The notes under the pieces are model-generated. The model saw nothing but the letters and a program-made list of their open reading frames with translations, was not told the DNA's origin and did no database searches. From assembly GCA_934667275.1 (NCBI GenBank), contig CAKULK010000003.1, positions 62,001 to 126,000 on the forward strand: 64,000 bases of DNA, in the 5' to 3' direction. Of this stretch, positions 15,817 through 25,483 are shown piece after piece (within the stretch, counting starts at the first letter, position 1; the number at the start of each line of letters is the position of its first letter). The position numbers were made by a program, and so were the translations under genes. The DNA comes from an uncultured Bacteroidales bacterium. Lineage in GTDB: Bacteria; Bacteroidota; Bacteroidia; Bacteroidales; Paludibacteraceae.

Positions 15817-17471
15817 TATTGATGCTCAAGCATGAGCGTGCGGGTAGGCTGGTCGCAGACTTCGGACGGACCGTAGTACTGGATAGGCCCCGAGTAGATG
15901 TAACTCAGATTGGGGTCTGCCCACTCGGCACGATGTGCAGCAAAGTACTTGAACGGCTTGCCGTTGAGGTCCACAAGTGCCTTTTGGATAACGGGCTTCA
16001 TCTTGCCGTTGCGGCGCTCCATGTTCATCATCATGGTGATAGGCACACCGCCTGCAATCCACTCGGCAGCAGGCTTCGTGAGGTTGCGGACGATGGACAT
16101 ATAGCCCGTCTTGCCGGCAGCGATGAGGTGCGTAGCCGTCACGCCGAGGCTGTAGCAGTAGTCGGCATCAAAGTTGCTCGGGATAGCGCAACGCCCTTCG
16201 TAGCCGAAGAAGTGGTTGAGAGCGGCGAACTTGCCCTTGTACACACCTGCTGCTTTGAGTTGGGCGAGGCGTTTGCCCACCATCTCGATGAGCAGTTTCT
16301 CGGTCTCGATTTGGCTGACAAGCACGTTTCCGTGGGGGTCGCGGTCGAGGGTCAACTGACGCGCGATGCCTTTCGGCAGCGAGCGGTAGAGTTCGCACGA
16401 TGCGGGCGAAAGCATGGATTTCACGTACTCGCGCTTGGCGTCGTCGCCTTCGAGAGAGGCGAAATCGTCGTTCTGTGCGAGCATGTCGTTGAGTTCCTGA
16501 ATGAGGACACGCATAGCGGGAATGAACTCGATGAGGCCCTCGGGGATGAGGATGCTACCGAAGTTCAGACCGGCATTCGCACGGTCCACGATAACCTCCA
16601 CAATCTGCTCCACGACGTCATTGAGGGTCATGTTTTTGGCTTCCACTTCCTCGGAGATGAGGCAGATATTCGGCTGGCTCTGGAGAGCGCACTCGAGGGC
16701 GATATGGCTGGCGCTGCGACCCATCAGACGGATGAAGTGCCAGTATTTCTTGGCGGAATTGGCGTCACGCTGGATGTTACCAATCAATTCGGAATAGACT
16801 TTGCATGCGGTGTCGAAACCGAATGAGGTCTCAATCATTTTGTTTTTGAGGTCACCGTCGATGGTTTTGGGGCAGCCGATGACCTGAATGCCGCATTTTT
16901 TCTGCAGATAGTACTCGGCGAGGACGCAGGCGTTGGTGTTGGAATCGTCACCGCCAATGATGACGATGGCCTTGATACCCAACTTGTTGCAGACCTCGAT
17001 GCCGTTGTCGAACTGCCATGTCTCTTCCAGTTTGGTACGCCCCGAACCGATGATGTCGAAGCCGCCGGTATTGCGGTATTCGTCAATCACCTCCTTGGTC
17101 AGTTCGGCGTATTTGCCCTCAATCAGACCACTCGGACCGCCCAGAAAACCGTAGAGTTTGCTCTCAGGATTGAGACGTTTGAGGGCATCGAACATACCGC
17201 AAATCACGTTGTGTCCGCCAGGGGCCTGACCGCCCGACAGGATGACACCCACGTTCATCGGCATGTTCTCGATGTCGCCCGCCTTGCCTTGGGTGAACTC
17301 AATCACGGGCATGCCGTATGTATTGGGGAACAACTCCTTTATCTCGGCTTGATTAGCCGCAGATTCTGTCCTTTCGCCTTCCACCAGGCGCACATGACCG
17401 CGCAGAGCAGCGGGCATCTTCGGCTGATACGAAGCACGTGCCACCTGCAACGGACTCTTCAACATTGTCAT
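15816..17471 (-). CDS. pfp: PPi-dependent 6-phosphofructokinase
   Basis: This 551-residue enzyme phosphorylates fructose 6-phosphate reversibly with pyrophosphate instead of ATP. The decisive motif is [12 protein letters not shown]-dependent enzymes have [19 protein letters not shown] forms the phosphate-binding start and [12 protein letters not shown] holds the catalytic Asp. The long form (about 550 residues) is the plant/Bacteroidetes type. Upstream, TAATTTTG on the minus strand at 17562-17569 looks like a -7 box, but no good TTTG is correctly placed. Confidence 0.93.
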   Translation of the reverse strand: MTMLKSPLQVARASYQPKMPAALRGHVRLVEGERTESAANQAEIKELFPNTYGMPVIEFTQGKAGDIENMPMNVGVILSGGQAPGGHNVICGMFDALKRLNPESKLYGFLGGPSGLIEGKYAELTKEVIDEYRNTGGFDIIGSGRTKLEETWQFDNGIEVCNKLGIKAIVIIGGDDSNTNACVLAEYYLQKKCGIQVIGCPKTIDGDLKNKMIETSFGFDTACKVYSELIGNIQRDANSAKKYWHFIRLMGRSASHIALECALQSQPNICLISEEVEAKNMTLNDVVEQIVEVIVDRANAGLNFGSILIPEGLIEFIPAMRVLIQELNDMLAQNDDFASLEGDDAKREYVKSMLSPASCELYRSLPKGIARQLTLDRDPHGNVLVSQIETEKLLIEMVGKRLAQLKAAGVYKGKFAALNHFFGYEGRCAIPSNFDADYCYSLGVTATHLIAAGKTGYMSIVRNLTKPAAEWIAGGVPITMMMNMERRNGKMKPVIQKALVDLNGKPFKYFAAHRAEWADPNLSYIYSGPIQYYGPSEVCDQPTRTLMLEHQ

Positions 17472-17619
17472 AATTCTCTTTTGTTTATTGATTTAACTAA
17501 TACCTTTATTCGATTCCTTTTGATGACGGTTGTGTCATTCGCACACCATCCAAATATGCCACAAAATTACATATAAAAAATGGAACCTCCTAATTTTTCG
17601 GGACAAAACGGATAATTGT

Positions 17620-17651
17620 ATTGTGCATTTCGCAAAAAAGCAGTATCTTTG
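17620..17651 (+). promoter_or_regulatory. Promoter of the six-gene operon from 17694
   Basis: ATTG (17620-17623), 20 bases, TATCTTTG (17644-17651). The -33 box has one mismatch. The predicted start lies about 35 bases before the ATG at 17694. Confidence 0.6.
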
Positions 17652-17693
17652 CAAGCTCAACAAGAGCGTAAAAAACGTGATTTTTGAAGCGAT

Positions 17694-18008
17694 ATGAATG
17701 AATTTTTAGAGACAGAAGAGCAGGTTCTCAAGATGCTGAAGACGGTGTTTGACCCTGAGATACCTGTTAATATATACGACCTTGGACTTATCTACCGCAT
17801 TGACCTGCCCGGCGACGGCACATGCAATATTGACATGACGCTCACGGCTCCCGGTTGTCCCGCAGCAGATTTTTTGGTGGAAGATATTAAACAAAAAGTA
17901 GGCTCGGTGGAGGGCATCACGACAGTAAACGTAAACATCGTCTTCGAACCCGAGTGGAACAAAGACATGATGTCCGAAGAGGCCAAGTTGGAACTCGGAT
18001 TTATGTAG
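17694..18008 (+). CDS. MIP18/SufT-type Fe-S cluster assembly protein (DUF59)
   Basis: This 104-residue protein is of the MIP18 (DUF59) family, which helps mature Fe-S proteins. FDPEIPVNIYDLGLIYRID and MTLTAPGCPAADFLVEDIKQKV are the signature segments, with the conserved cysteine in APGCP. It heads an operon that contains rlmD, whose product needs a 4Fe-4S cluster; a direct link is only an inference. Confidence 0.85.
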   Translation: MNEFLETEEQVLKMLKTVFDPEIPVNIYDLGLIYRIDLPGDGTCNIDMTLTAPGCPAADFLVEDIKQKVGSVEGITTVNVNIVFEPEWNKDMMSEEAKLELGFM

Positions 18009-18020
18009 AATTTCCTGGGC

Positions 18021-18815
18021 ATGGTTTACTTTCTCTCGGATGCGCATTTGGGGTCCCGTGCAGTGGAGAACCCTGGCGAACACCAAGCCCGCTTGGTGGC
18101 GTTGTTGCGCACCATGGCGGAGGATGCCACGGCTATCTACCTCCTCGGCGACATGTTCGATTTCTGGTACGAGTACCTCTGGCGCGACCCTGACAAAGAA
18201 ACCTACCGCCCCTTCCTTACCACCCTCCGAGACCTTACGAACCGCGGCATAGAGGTGCACTATTTCATTGGTAATCATGATATTTGGACATTCGGATGGC
18301 TTGCCCGCGAAACGGGGGTCCATATCCACCGCACGCCCATAACCACTACTATCTGTGGCAAATCCCTCTACCTTGCACACGGCGACGGCATCATACCTTC
18401 CGGCTACCTGCAGACGCTCCCCGCGCCTGTCCGCAAGAAGATTCGCAACTTCATTCGCCTGCGGGCATTCTTTCACAACCCAATCTCGCAGACCCTCTTC
18501 CGCCTCATGCCGCCGAGCCTCGGCAACCGTTTCGGCTACGAGTGGGCGCGCCGCAGCCGCATGAAAGAACTGGCGCACCCTTGCCCCTACAAAGGCGAGA
18601 ACGCCGAAGAGTTGGTCCTCTTCGCCAAGGAACAGGAGCAACTCGGCAACCATCACGACTATTACATTTTCGGACATCGGCACATCGACCTCGATCTGAT
18701 GATAGCACGCCACACGCGCGTCGTTATCCTCGGCGACTGCTGGCGGTTGTGGACCTATGCCCGCATGGACGAACAAGGAAATATCACATTATGCACACAA
18801 GAGCAGAACAATTAG
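18021..18815 (+). CDS. lpxH: UDP-2,3-diacylglucosamine pyrophosphatase (LpxH-like)
   Basis: This 264-residue calcineurin-like phosphoesterase should cleave UDP-2,3-diacylglucosamine to lipid X in lipid A synthesis. The metal ligands are in FLSDAHLGS, LLGDMFDFW, FIGNHDIW, YLAHGDG and YIFGHRHID. It begins 12 bases after the MIP18 gene. The following mazG start lies inside its last codons (25-base overlap). Confidence 0.88.
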   Translation: MVYFLSDAHLGSRAVENPGEHQARLVALLRTMAEDATAIYLLGDMFDFWYEYLWRDPDKETYRPFLTTLRDLTNRGIEVHYFIGNHDIWTFGWLARETGVHIHRTPITTTICGKSLYLAHGDGIIPSGYLQTLPAPVRKKIRNFIRLRAFFHNPISQTLFRLMPPSLGNRFGYEWARRSRMKELAHPCPYKGENAEELVLFAKEQEQLGNHHDYYIFGHRHIDLDLMIARHTRVVILGDCWRLWTYARMDEQGNITLCTQEQNN

Positions 18816-19579
18816 CGGCATTTGACCGCCTGCTGACCGTCATGGACGAACTCCGCGAGAAATGCCCGTGGGACCGCAAACAGACTTTCGAGAGTCTGCG
18901 TCAGAACACCATCGAAGAGACCTACGAACTCGCCACCGCCATCATGCGTCATGACATGAATGAGATAAGCAAGGAACTTGGCGACGTGCTCCTGCACGTC
19001 ATCTTCTACGCCAAGATAGCCAGCGAAACGGGGGATTTCGACATAGCCGATGTATGTAATCGGCTGTGCGACAAACTCATATTCCGTCACCCGCACGTAT
19101 ATGGCGACGAGGCTGCCCGCAACGCCGAGGAAGTCAGCCACTTGTGGGAGCAGGTGAAACTGCGTGAGAAAGGCGGCAACAAGACTGTCCTCAGCGGCAT
19201 CCCCGACAGCCTTCCCGCTCTGGTCAAGGCATACCGCATACAGGACAAAGTGGCGAATGTCGGCTTCGATTGGGAGAAACGCGAAGATGTCTGGGCAAAA
19301 GTCAAGGAAGAAATCGCCGAATTTGAGGCGGAAGTGTCAAATATGGACGCCGAGAAAGCCACCGAGGAGTTTGGCGATGTGCTGTTCGCGCTTGTGAATG
19401 CCGCACGCCTCTACAAGATTCGCCCCGACAATGCGTTGGAGAAGACGAACCTCAAGTTCATGCACCGTTTCAACTACATCGAGGAGCAAGCCAAGGCGCA
19501 GAACCGCCGCATAGAAGATATGACACTTGACGAAATGGAGGACTTGTGGCAGGAAGCGAAACAATTTGACCACGAGTAA
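18791..19579 (+). CDS. mazG: Nucleoside triphosphate pyrophosphohydrolase MazG
   Basis: This 262-residue protein hydrolyses NTPs to NMPs and pyrophosphate, clearing non-canonical nucleotides. Two MazG modules are visible: CPWDRKQTFESLRQNTIEETYE with ELGDVLLHVIFYA near the N-terminus, and EIAEFEAEV with EEFGDVLFALVNAAR in the C-terminal half. The EExxE and ExxD metal sites are intact in both. The start is ATG 18791, overlapping lpxH; a longer frame from 18284 is lpxH read in another frame. Confidence 0.93.
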   Translation: MHTRAEQLAAFDRLLTVMDELREKCPWDRKQTFESLRQNTIEETYELATAIMRHDMNEISKELGDVLLHVIFYAKIASETGDFDIADVCNRLCDKLIFRHPHVYGDEAARNAEEVSHLWEQVKLREKGGNKTVLSGIPDSLPALVKAYRIQDKVANVGFDWEKREDVWAKVKEEIAEFEAEVSNMDAEKATEEFGDVLFALVNAARLYKIRPDNALEKTNLKFMHRFNYIEEQAKAQNRRIEDMTLDEMEDLWQEAKQFDHE

Positions 19580-19599
19580 AGATATGTAAATCAATAGAG

Positions 19600-22533
19600 A
19601 TGAAGCGAGTTGTTTTATTTTTCGGACTTATTGCCGGTTTGGTATTTTCCGCACAAGCCATTGACAGACAGGCTATTGCAGACACATTGACTGCAATGGC
19701 AAAGGAACGGGCATACGTGGCTCCAGTGAGCGTGAACCGTATTCGTGTGCGGAACAACAGTGTGAGCGTTTATACCAACAAGACGTTGAGCCAAGTATCA
19801 CTGAGCGATGAAGACATAAACAATATCCGACTGATTGTCAGCCAGTTGGTATTTGGAAACAACAATGGCAAGGTGAGTATCTATACCGACGGCTATGAGT
19901 TGAGCGAGTTGGTGACTGCCCGCTATCGTCATCGCCCGAAGAGCGAACGATACACATTGGAGAGCGGCACACCATGGGTTAGCAATCAGTCGCGCGCGTA
20001 CGCTACCAATAAAGGGTTGGAAGGCAAACACATAGCCTTGTGGGGCAGCCATGGCCGCTACTACAGCCAAGACCAACAGACATGGCTTTGGCAACGCGCC
20101 AAACTATGGACGACGGTGGAGGATGTCTATACGTCGTCATACGTGCAGCCGTTCCTGGTGCCAATGTTAGAGAACGCAGGTGCGATAGTGATTCAGCCGC
20201 GCGAGCGGGACACGCAGGTGCGCGAACAGGTGGTGGACGAGACGGAAGCCGTAGTGGTAGGTACGCCTGTGTTTGCCCGCGCAGAAGGTGCAGGTTGGGG
20301 ACACCCGTCGGCACCGCTATTAGAGGGGCAGAACCCTTTCCACATGGGACATTATGCCGTTGCAGAATCGGAAACCAAAAGCAATTCGGAATTGAAATAT
20401 ATACCCAGTTTGGAAGAAGGCGAGTATGCGGTGTATGTGTCGTACAAAACCCTGCCGACCAGTACGGACAAGGCACGATACACGGTAGTGCACAAGGGGC
20501 AGAAGACGGTGTACAACGTCAACCAACGCATGGGGGGCGGCACATGGGTATATTTGGGCACTTTTGCCTTCGGCAGCAACAAAGAGCAAAACTACGTAAG
20601 CCTGACCAACGAGGACGGTTGCGGGCAAGTGGTGACTGCCGATGCTGTGAAATTCGGTGGTGGAATGGGCAGCGTAGCCCGCTATCCACAACCTGATGCG
20701 ATAGCGAATGTGCCTTCGTCAAAAGCCTTGCCGAAAACGCATGCCACAGAAGTGGATAGTGTGCAAATGATTCATAGCCAACAACTTGCTACTACAAGCG
20801 GCATGCCACGTTACTTGGAGGGCGCACGCTATTGGATGCAGTATTCGGGTATTCCGGATAGCATCTACAACCACACACACAGCCACAACGACTATATCGA
20901 CGACTACGCTTCACGCGGCAAATGGGTGAACTACATGGCAGGCGGTAGTGTGTCCAACCCCAACGAAGACGGATTGGGCGTGCCTGTGCATATGAGTATG
21001 GCATTTCACACAGATGCGGGTGTCATCAAGGGGGGCGACACGATTATCGGCACCCTGATGATTTACACCAACCACGATGACGACAACAACAAGATGTATC
21101 CGACAGGCAAAACGCGTCTGGCAGCACGCGACTTGGGCGACTATGTGCAGACACAGATTGTGGAGGATATGCGCGGTAACGCTCCTGCATGGATGCGACG
21201 CCAATTGAACAACTCGTCATACGCGGAAGCCCGATACCCGAAAGTGCCCGCATTCCTGTTGGAACTGCTGTCGCACCAGAGTTTCAATGATATGCAATAC
21301 GGATTGGACCCGCGTGTAAAATTCACCATCTCGCGCGCGATATACAAAGGTATATTGAAATTCATGCATGAACAATACGGAACTGCATACGTTGTGCAGC
21401 CATTACCCGTACAACAGATGCGCGTGCAACGCACAGGCAATCAGTTGGATATGAGTTGGGCAGCCACCACGGATACGTTGGAACCCACGGCACAGCCCAC
21501 CTACTACGTGGTCTATACGCGCACCGATGACGGCGACTGGGATAATGGCGTGAAAGTGACGGCTCCGCGATACACTATCAAGGCGCAGACGGGTACCCGA
21601 TATGATATGCGTGTGGTGGCAGGTAATGCAGGTGGTGTAAGCCTGCCCAGCGAGACCCTTTCGACATATATCGCAGAGAATGAGAAAGGGAATGTGCTGA
21701 TAGTGAACGGCTTTACCCGTGTGAGCGGTCCGGATTGGTTTGCTGACAGCACCTACAAAGGCATACAGCCGCAAGCACAGGCGGTGCCATACGGGAAAGA
21801 TTTATCGTATATCGGCGAAGTGTATGAGTCGGACAGCCGTCTGCCTTGGGTGAGTGATGACGAAAGCGGTTGGGGCATGTGCTACAGTGACCAACAAGCC
21901 GTACTGACCGCCGGCAACACCTTTGATTACGTGTGCATGCACGGGCGCGCGCTCGCACGCGAAGGTTACTCATATGTGAGCAGCAGTATGGCGGCATTAG
22001 ACAGCATCAGGGACTGCGACATGGTGGATGTGATACTCGGCAAACAGAAGACCACTGTGCTGGGCAAGGATACAAGTTTCCACTGTATGCCGCAAGAGTT
22101 GCAAAAGGCTCTGACAAACTATTTGGGACATAGAGGACGGCTACTGCTGTCGGGTGCCTATATCGCAAGTGACATGCAAGACGCAAATGACAAGGCGTTT
22201 ATAACCGACCAGTTGCACTACAAAGCACGCGGCACACATGCCTCACAGACAGGTCGTGTGAGGATAGAACGCGAATTGCCCACAGACACCCATACTTTCC
22301 GCACAACACCCAATGCGGAGTGCATCCACACAGAGAACCCTGACGGGCTGATGCCCGCGGGGGACAATGCCCGTTGCATAGCGCGCTATGAGGACACGGG
22401 TGTGGGTGCCGGCGTAGCATACACATCGCCCGAAGAAGGGGGCGCAAAGACTTTGTGCTGGTCGTTTATGTTGGAGAGTACACATGACTTCGAGACGCTG
22501 TATATGGATTGTATCCATTGGTTAATGCAATAA
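19600..22533 (+). CDS. Secreted amidase-like protein with golvesin and fibronectin III domains
   Basis: This 977-residue exported protein (signal peptide MKRVVLFFGLIAGLVFSAQA) probably acts on cell wall. A golvesin/xanthan-lyase-like beta domain spans about residues 225-350. Next comes a region resembling an N-acetylmuramoyl-L-alanine amidase: HTHSHNDYIDDYASRGKWVN, MSMAFHTDAG, and VPAFLLELLSHQS, whose His and Glu residues fit zinc amidases. A fibronectin type III domain (about 615-715) and an alpha/beta C-terminal domain follow. Bacteroidetes homologues are often labelled xanthan lyase, but the amidase reading seems better. It lies between mazG (20 bases) and rlmD (9 bases). Confidence 0.75.
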   Translation: MKRVVLFFGLIAGLVFSAQAIDRQAIADTLTAMAKERAYVAPVSVNRIRVRNNSVSVYTNKTLSQVSLSDEDINNIRLIVSQLVFGNNNGKVSIYTDGYELSELVTARYRHRPKSERYTLESGTPWVSNQSRAYATNKGLEGKHIALWGSHGRYYSQDQQTWLWQRAKLWTTVEDVYTSSYVQPFLVPMLENAGAIVIQPRERDTQVREQVVDETEAVVVGTPVFARAEGAGWGHPSAPLLEGQNPFHMGHYAVAESETKSNSELKYIPSLEEGEYAVYVSYKTLPTSTDKARYTVVHKGQKTVYNVNQRMGGGTWVYLGTFAFGSNKEQNYVSLTNEDGCGQVVTADAVKFGGGMGSVARYPQPDAIANVPSSKALPKTHATEVDSVQMIHSQQLATTSGMPRYLEGARYWMQYSGIPDSIYNHTHSHNDYIDDYASRGKWVNYMAGGSVSNPNEDGLGVPVHMSMAFHTDAGVIKGGDTIIGTLMIYTNHDDDNNKMYPTGKTRLAARDLGDYVQTQIVEDMRGNAPAWMRRQLNNSSYAEARYPKVPAFLLELLSHQSFNDMQYGLDPRVKFTISRAIYKGILKFMHEQYGTAYVVQPLPVQQMRVQRTGNQLDMSWAATTDTLEPTAQPTYYVVYTRTDDGDWDNGVKVTAPRYTIKAQTGTRYDMRVVAGNAGGVSLPSETLSTYIAENEKGNVLIVNGFTRVSGPDWFADSTYKGIQPQAQAVPYGKDLSYIGEVYESDSRLPWVSDDESGWGMCYSDQQAVLTAGNTFDYVCMHGRALAREGYSYVSSSMAALDSIRDCDMVDVILGKQKTTVLGKDTSFHCMPQELQKALTNYLGHRGRLLLSGAYIASDMQDANDKAFITDQLHYKARGTHASQTGRVRIERELPTDTHTFRTTPNAECIHTENPDGLMPAGDNARCIARYEDTGVGAGVAYTSPEEGGAKTLCWSFMLESTHDFETLYMDCIHWLMQ

Positions 22534-22542
22534 CATAACTAC

Positions 22543-23952
22543 ATGAAAAAGAAGAATTTACCTCTATACGAGAACGTAGAAATCACAGGTATCGCCGCCG
22601 AAGGCAAGGCACTGACACGCATCAACGATATGGTGGTGTTCGTGCCATACTGCGTCCCCGGAGACGTGGTGGACCTGCAAGTGACGAAGAAGAAACACTC
22701 GTTTATGGAGGCGCGTGTGGAACGCCTCGTGAAGCCTTCCGAGCACCGTTGCGAACCCGTGTGCAAGCACTATGGCGAGTGCGGCGGGTGCAAATGGCAG
22801 ATACTGCCCTACGAAGACCAACTGCGCTACAAACAGCAGCAAATCATTGATAATCTGACCCGTATAGGCAAGGTGGAGTTGCCCGAAATCAGCCCTATCC
22901 TCGGTAGCAAACATATCTACGAGTACCGCAACAAGTTGGAGTTCACCTTCTCGGACCGCAAATGGCTGTCGTGGGACGTGATACGCGCGGCAGGCGGACT
23001 GGAGCACGTGGATACGGCGTACGGCGTGGGGTTCCACATACCGAATTGCTTCGACAAAGTATTAGACATCACGGAGTGCCACCTGATGCCCGACATCAAC
23101 AACCGCATCCGCAATGCCATCCGTGACTTCGCCCGCGAGCATGGCATCTCGTTCTACAACGAGCACGCCCACGAGGGGCAACTGCGCACCCTCATCATCC
23201 GCACCAACCACAAGGGTGAGGTGATGCTGATAGTGGTATGGGGCGAGGCACCCGACATGCGGCTGATGGAGTACCTGCAACAGACCTTCCCCAAGATAGT
23301 GAGCCTGCTGTACGTTGTCAATCAGAAACTTAACGACACCATCTCCGACCAGGAGGTGCACGTATTCGCCGGACAAGACCACATCATGGAGCAGATGGAA
23401 GACCTGCAATTCAAAGTAGGTCCGAAGTCATTCTACCAGACCAACACGGAGCAGGCGTACGAACTCTACAAAGTGGCACGAGAGTTTGCAGAATTGACGG
23501 GCAACGAACTCGTCTTCGACCTCTATACGGGCACGGGAACAATCGCCAACTTTGTGGCGCATCAGGCGAAGCAAGTGATTGGTATTGAGTATGTTCCCGA
23601 GGCGATAGAGGACGCCAAAGTGAATGCGCGGCTCAATCGTCTGGACCACACCCTCTTCTTTGCGGGCGACATGAAGGACATCCTTAATGCGGACTTCATC
23701 GCGCACTACGGACGCCCCGACGTGATTATCACCGACCCCCCGCGTGCAGGCATGCACGAAGATGTGGTGAAGACCATCCTTGCCGCCGAACCCAAGCGCA
23801 TCGTCTATGTGAGTTGCAACCCCGCCACGCAGGCACGAGACCTCAACCTCTTGGACGCGAAATACAAGGTAACACGGGTGCAACCCGTGGACATGTTCCC
23901 TCACACCCAACATGTGGAGAACGTGGTGCAAATGTTGCTTAGGCAGCAGTAA
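22543..23952 (+). CDS. rlmD: 23S rRNA (uracil-C5)-methyltransferase, RlmD type
   Basis: This 469-residue SAM-dependent enzyme methylates a uracil of 23S rRNA. An N-terminal TRAM domain is followed by the cluster site RCEPVCKHYGECGGCKW, expected to bind 4Fe-4S. The methyltransferase core has FDLYTGTGTIANFVA and ITDPPRAGMHEDVV, and the nucleophilic cysteine is in YVSCNPATQARDLNLL. Its stop codon lies inside the 7-bp repeat at 23948-23975. Which uracil is modified cannot be decided by eye; the close relatives RlmC, RlmD and TrmA look alike. Confidence 0.9.
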   Translation: MKKKNLPLYENVEITGIAAEGKALTRINDMVVFVPYCVPGDVVDLQVTKKKHSFMEARVERLVKPSEHRCEPVCKHYGECGGCKWQILPYEDQLRYKQQQIIDNLTRIGKVELPEISPILGSKHIYEYRNKLEFTFSDRKWLSWDVIRAAGGLEHVDTAYGVGFHIPNCFDKVLDITECHLMPDINNRIRNAIRDFAREHGISFYNEHAHEGQLRTLIIRTNHKGEVMLIVVWGEAPDMRLMEYLQQTFPKIVSLLYVVNQKLNDTISDQEVHVFAGQDHIMEQMEDLQFKVGPKSFYQTNTEQAYELYKVAREFAELTGNELVFDLYTGTGTIANFVAHQAKQVIGIEYVPEAIEDAKVNARLNRLDHTLFFAGDMKDILNADFIAHYGRPDVIITDPPRAGMHEDVVKTILAAEPKRIVYVSCNPATQARDLNLLDAKYKVTRVQPVDMFPHTQHVENVVQMLLRQQ

Positions 23953-23975
23953 TAAGTAATAGTTAATGGTTAATA
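23948..23975. repeat. 7-bp-period array H2, between rlmD and the S8 protease
   Basis: AGTAATA AGTAATA GTTAATG GTTAATA: identical to array H1 (13501-13528) except for one base. It supplies the stop codon of rlmD, and its GTTAATG unit supplies the first possible ATG of the protease at 23966. Confidence 0.75.
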
Positions 23976-25378
23976 TGCTGTTGTCGATATTGTTGAGCGT
24001 ATGGTTTGTCAGTTTCACAGACAAGGGCGGTTCCTCGCGCATTGCCCTGAGCGAAACGGCATTGACAATGCGCCAAACACAAGGAATAGCCATCGACTCG
24101 TTAGACTATGCCGTGTCCGATACCTATTTGGACAGCATCCGTAGCACGGGAGCACGCATCTTCCACACCTCGCGTTGGATGAACGGGGCGACAATAGAAG
24201 CCGATGCCAACACAGTACAACACATTGAGAATCTGCCGTTTGTACAATACGTAGAACAGACACGAGACGACACACAGCCTTCCCTCTTGCTGCAACAAAA
24301 GCGCGATAAACAACGTGAAGCGGCACAAGTTATGGACTACGGCTTTGCCCAAGAGCAATTGGAACTATACAACCTGCTACCCCTCCACGAAGCGGGATTC
24401 AAGGGACAGGGTATCCGTATGGCAATCATCGACGGAGGTTTTCAGAATGTGAACACCTTGCAGGCGTTAGACTCTGTACGCGCCCAACTGATTGGCTATT
24501 ACGACTTTACAGACGACACCTATGATTTCTTCGGCGAGACGGGCTTTCATGGTACGATGTGTCTGAGCACCATCGCAGCGCGTATGGAGAACTATGAGGG
24601 CGCGGCAACGCAAGCGCAATACTACCTTATGCGCACTGAAGAGTACGATACCGAGAGTCCGAAAGAATTGGATAACTGGGTAAGCAGCATCGAGTTAGCC
24701 GACTCGCTGGGCATACAGATAACCTCCACCTCATTGGGCTATTCGGAGTTCGACAACGAGGCTTACAACTTCACCTACGCCGACATGAACGGCGTAAGCA
24801 ACCGTGGTTCGCGTGCCGCCACGATAGCCGCACGCAAAGGTATGCTCGTAGTGGTGGCTGCAGGCAACGAAGGCAACAAATCTTGGAAATACATTACTGC
24901 CCCTGCCGATGCGGACAGCATCCTGACCGTGGGAGCCGTGAATGAGGAGGGAAGCATCGGGGCATTCTCTTCGTATGGTCCCACGTGGGACGGACGCGTG
25001 AAACCCGAAGCCTGCGCTGTGGGTTGGGGAACGGCATTAGTAAACCCGAGTGGCAACTACGTGGCATGGAGCAACGGCACTTCGTTTGCCTGCCCGCTAT
25101 TAGCAGGAATGGCGGCATGTCTGTGGTCTGCTCTGCCCGACGAGAATGCCATGCAGATACGCGAGCGCATTATCCGGTCGACAGACCGTTTCAACACTCC
25201 AGACGACCACTACGGCTACGGCATCCCCGATGCGTGGGCAGCCTATACAGGCGGCACCGATATTGCTACGCCCCAAGCAACAAAGGCTATAGAAATGCGA
25301 AAAACACTAATAAACGGACGACTGTATATCTTACGCGACGGACAATGCTACAGCATCACCGGAGAACGCGTTTACTGA
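23966..25378 (+). CDS. Secreted S8 (subtilisin-like) serine protease
   Basis: This 470-residue protease has all three catalytic segments: Asp in MAIIDGGFQNV, His in GETGFHGTMCLSTIA, and Ser in SNGTSFACPLLAGMAA. AAGNEGN carries the oxyanion Asn region. A signal peptide (LLSILLSVWFVSF) and a propeptide-like segment precede the catalytic domain. The tail KTLINGRLYILRDGQCYSIT resembles the end of a short type IX secretion signal, so the enzyme may go to the cell surface. ATG 23966 or 23975 could be used; both lie in the repeat. Confidence 0.85.
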   Translation: MVNMLLSILLSVWFVSFTDKGGSSRIALSETALTMRQTQGIAIDSLDYAVSDTYLDSIRSTGARIFHTSRWMNGATIEADANTVQHIENLPFVQYVEQTRDDTQPSLLLQQKRDKQREAAQVMDYGFAQEQLELYNLLPLHEAGFKGQGIRMAIIDGGFQNVNTLQALDSVRAQLIGYYDFTDDTYDFFGETGFHGTMCLSTIAARMENYEGAATQAQYYLMRTEEYDTESPKELDNWVSSIELADSLGIQITSTSLGYSEFDNEAYNFTYADMNGVSNRGSRAATIAARKGMLVVVAAGNEGNKSWKYITAPADADSILTVGAVNEEGSIGAFSSYGPTWDGRVKPEACAVGWGTALVNPSGNYVAWSNGTSFACPLLAGMAACLWSALPDENAMQIRERIIRSTDRFNTPDDHYGYGIPDAWAAYTGGTDIATPQATKAIEMRKTLINGRLYILRDGQCYSITGERVY

Positions 25379-25437
25379 TTCCAAAAACAGCAGAAAGGGA
25401 GCATATACTCTCAATGAATCTTCGCTATCCTATTACT

Positions 25438-25481
25438 GAAGTACCGATGAAGTTCCGATGAAGTACCGATGAAGTACCGAT
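25438..25481. repeat. 11-bp-period array, family A, copy 2
   Basis: Four units of GAAGTACCGAT/GAAGTTCCGAT lie between the convergent S8 and M23 genes. The conserved right flank (ACAGCCGGC) lies within the last codons of the M23 gene, whose stop is three bases from the core. No terminator hairpin is seen in this gap. Confidence 0.8.
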
Positions 25482-25483
25482 AG

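Noticed and set aside
18284..18790. N-terminal extension of mazG.
   Set aside because: It is lpxH read in another frame; MazG homology begins at ATG 18791.
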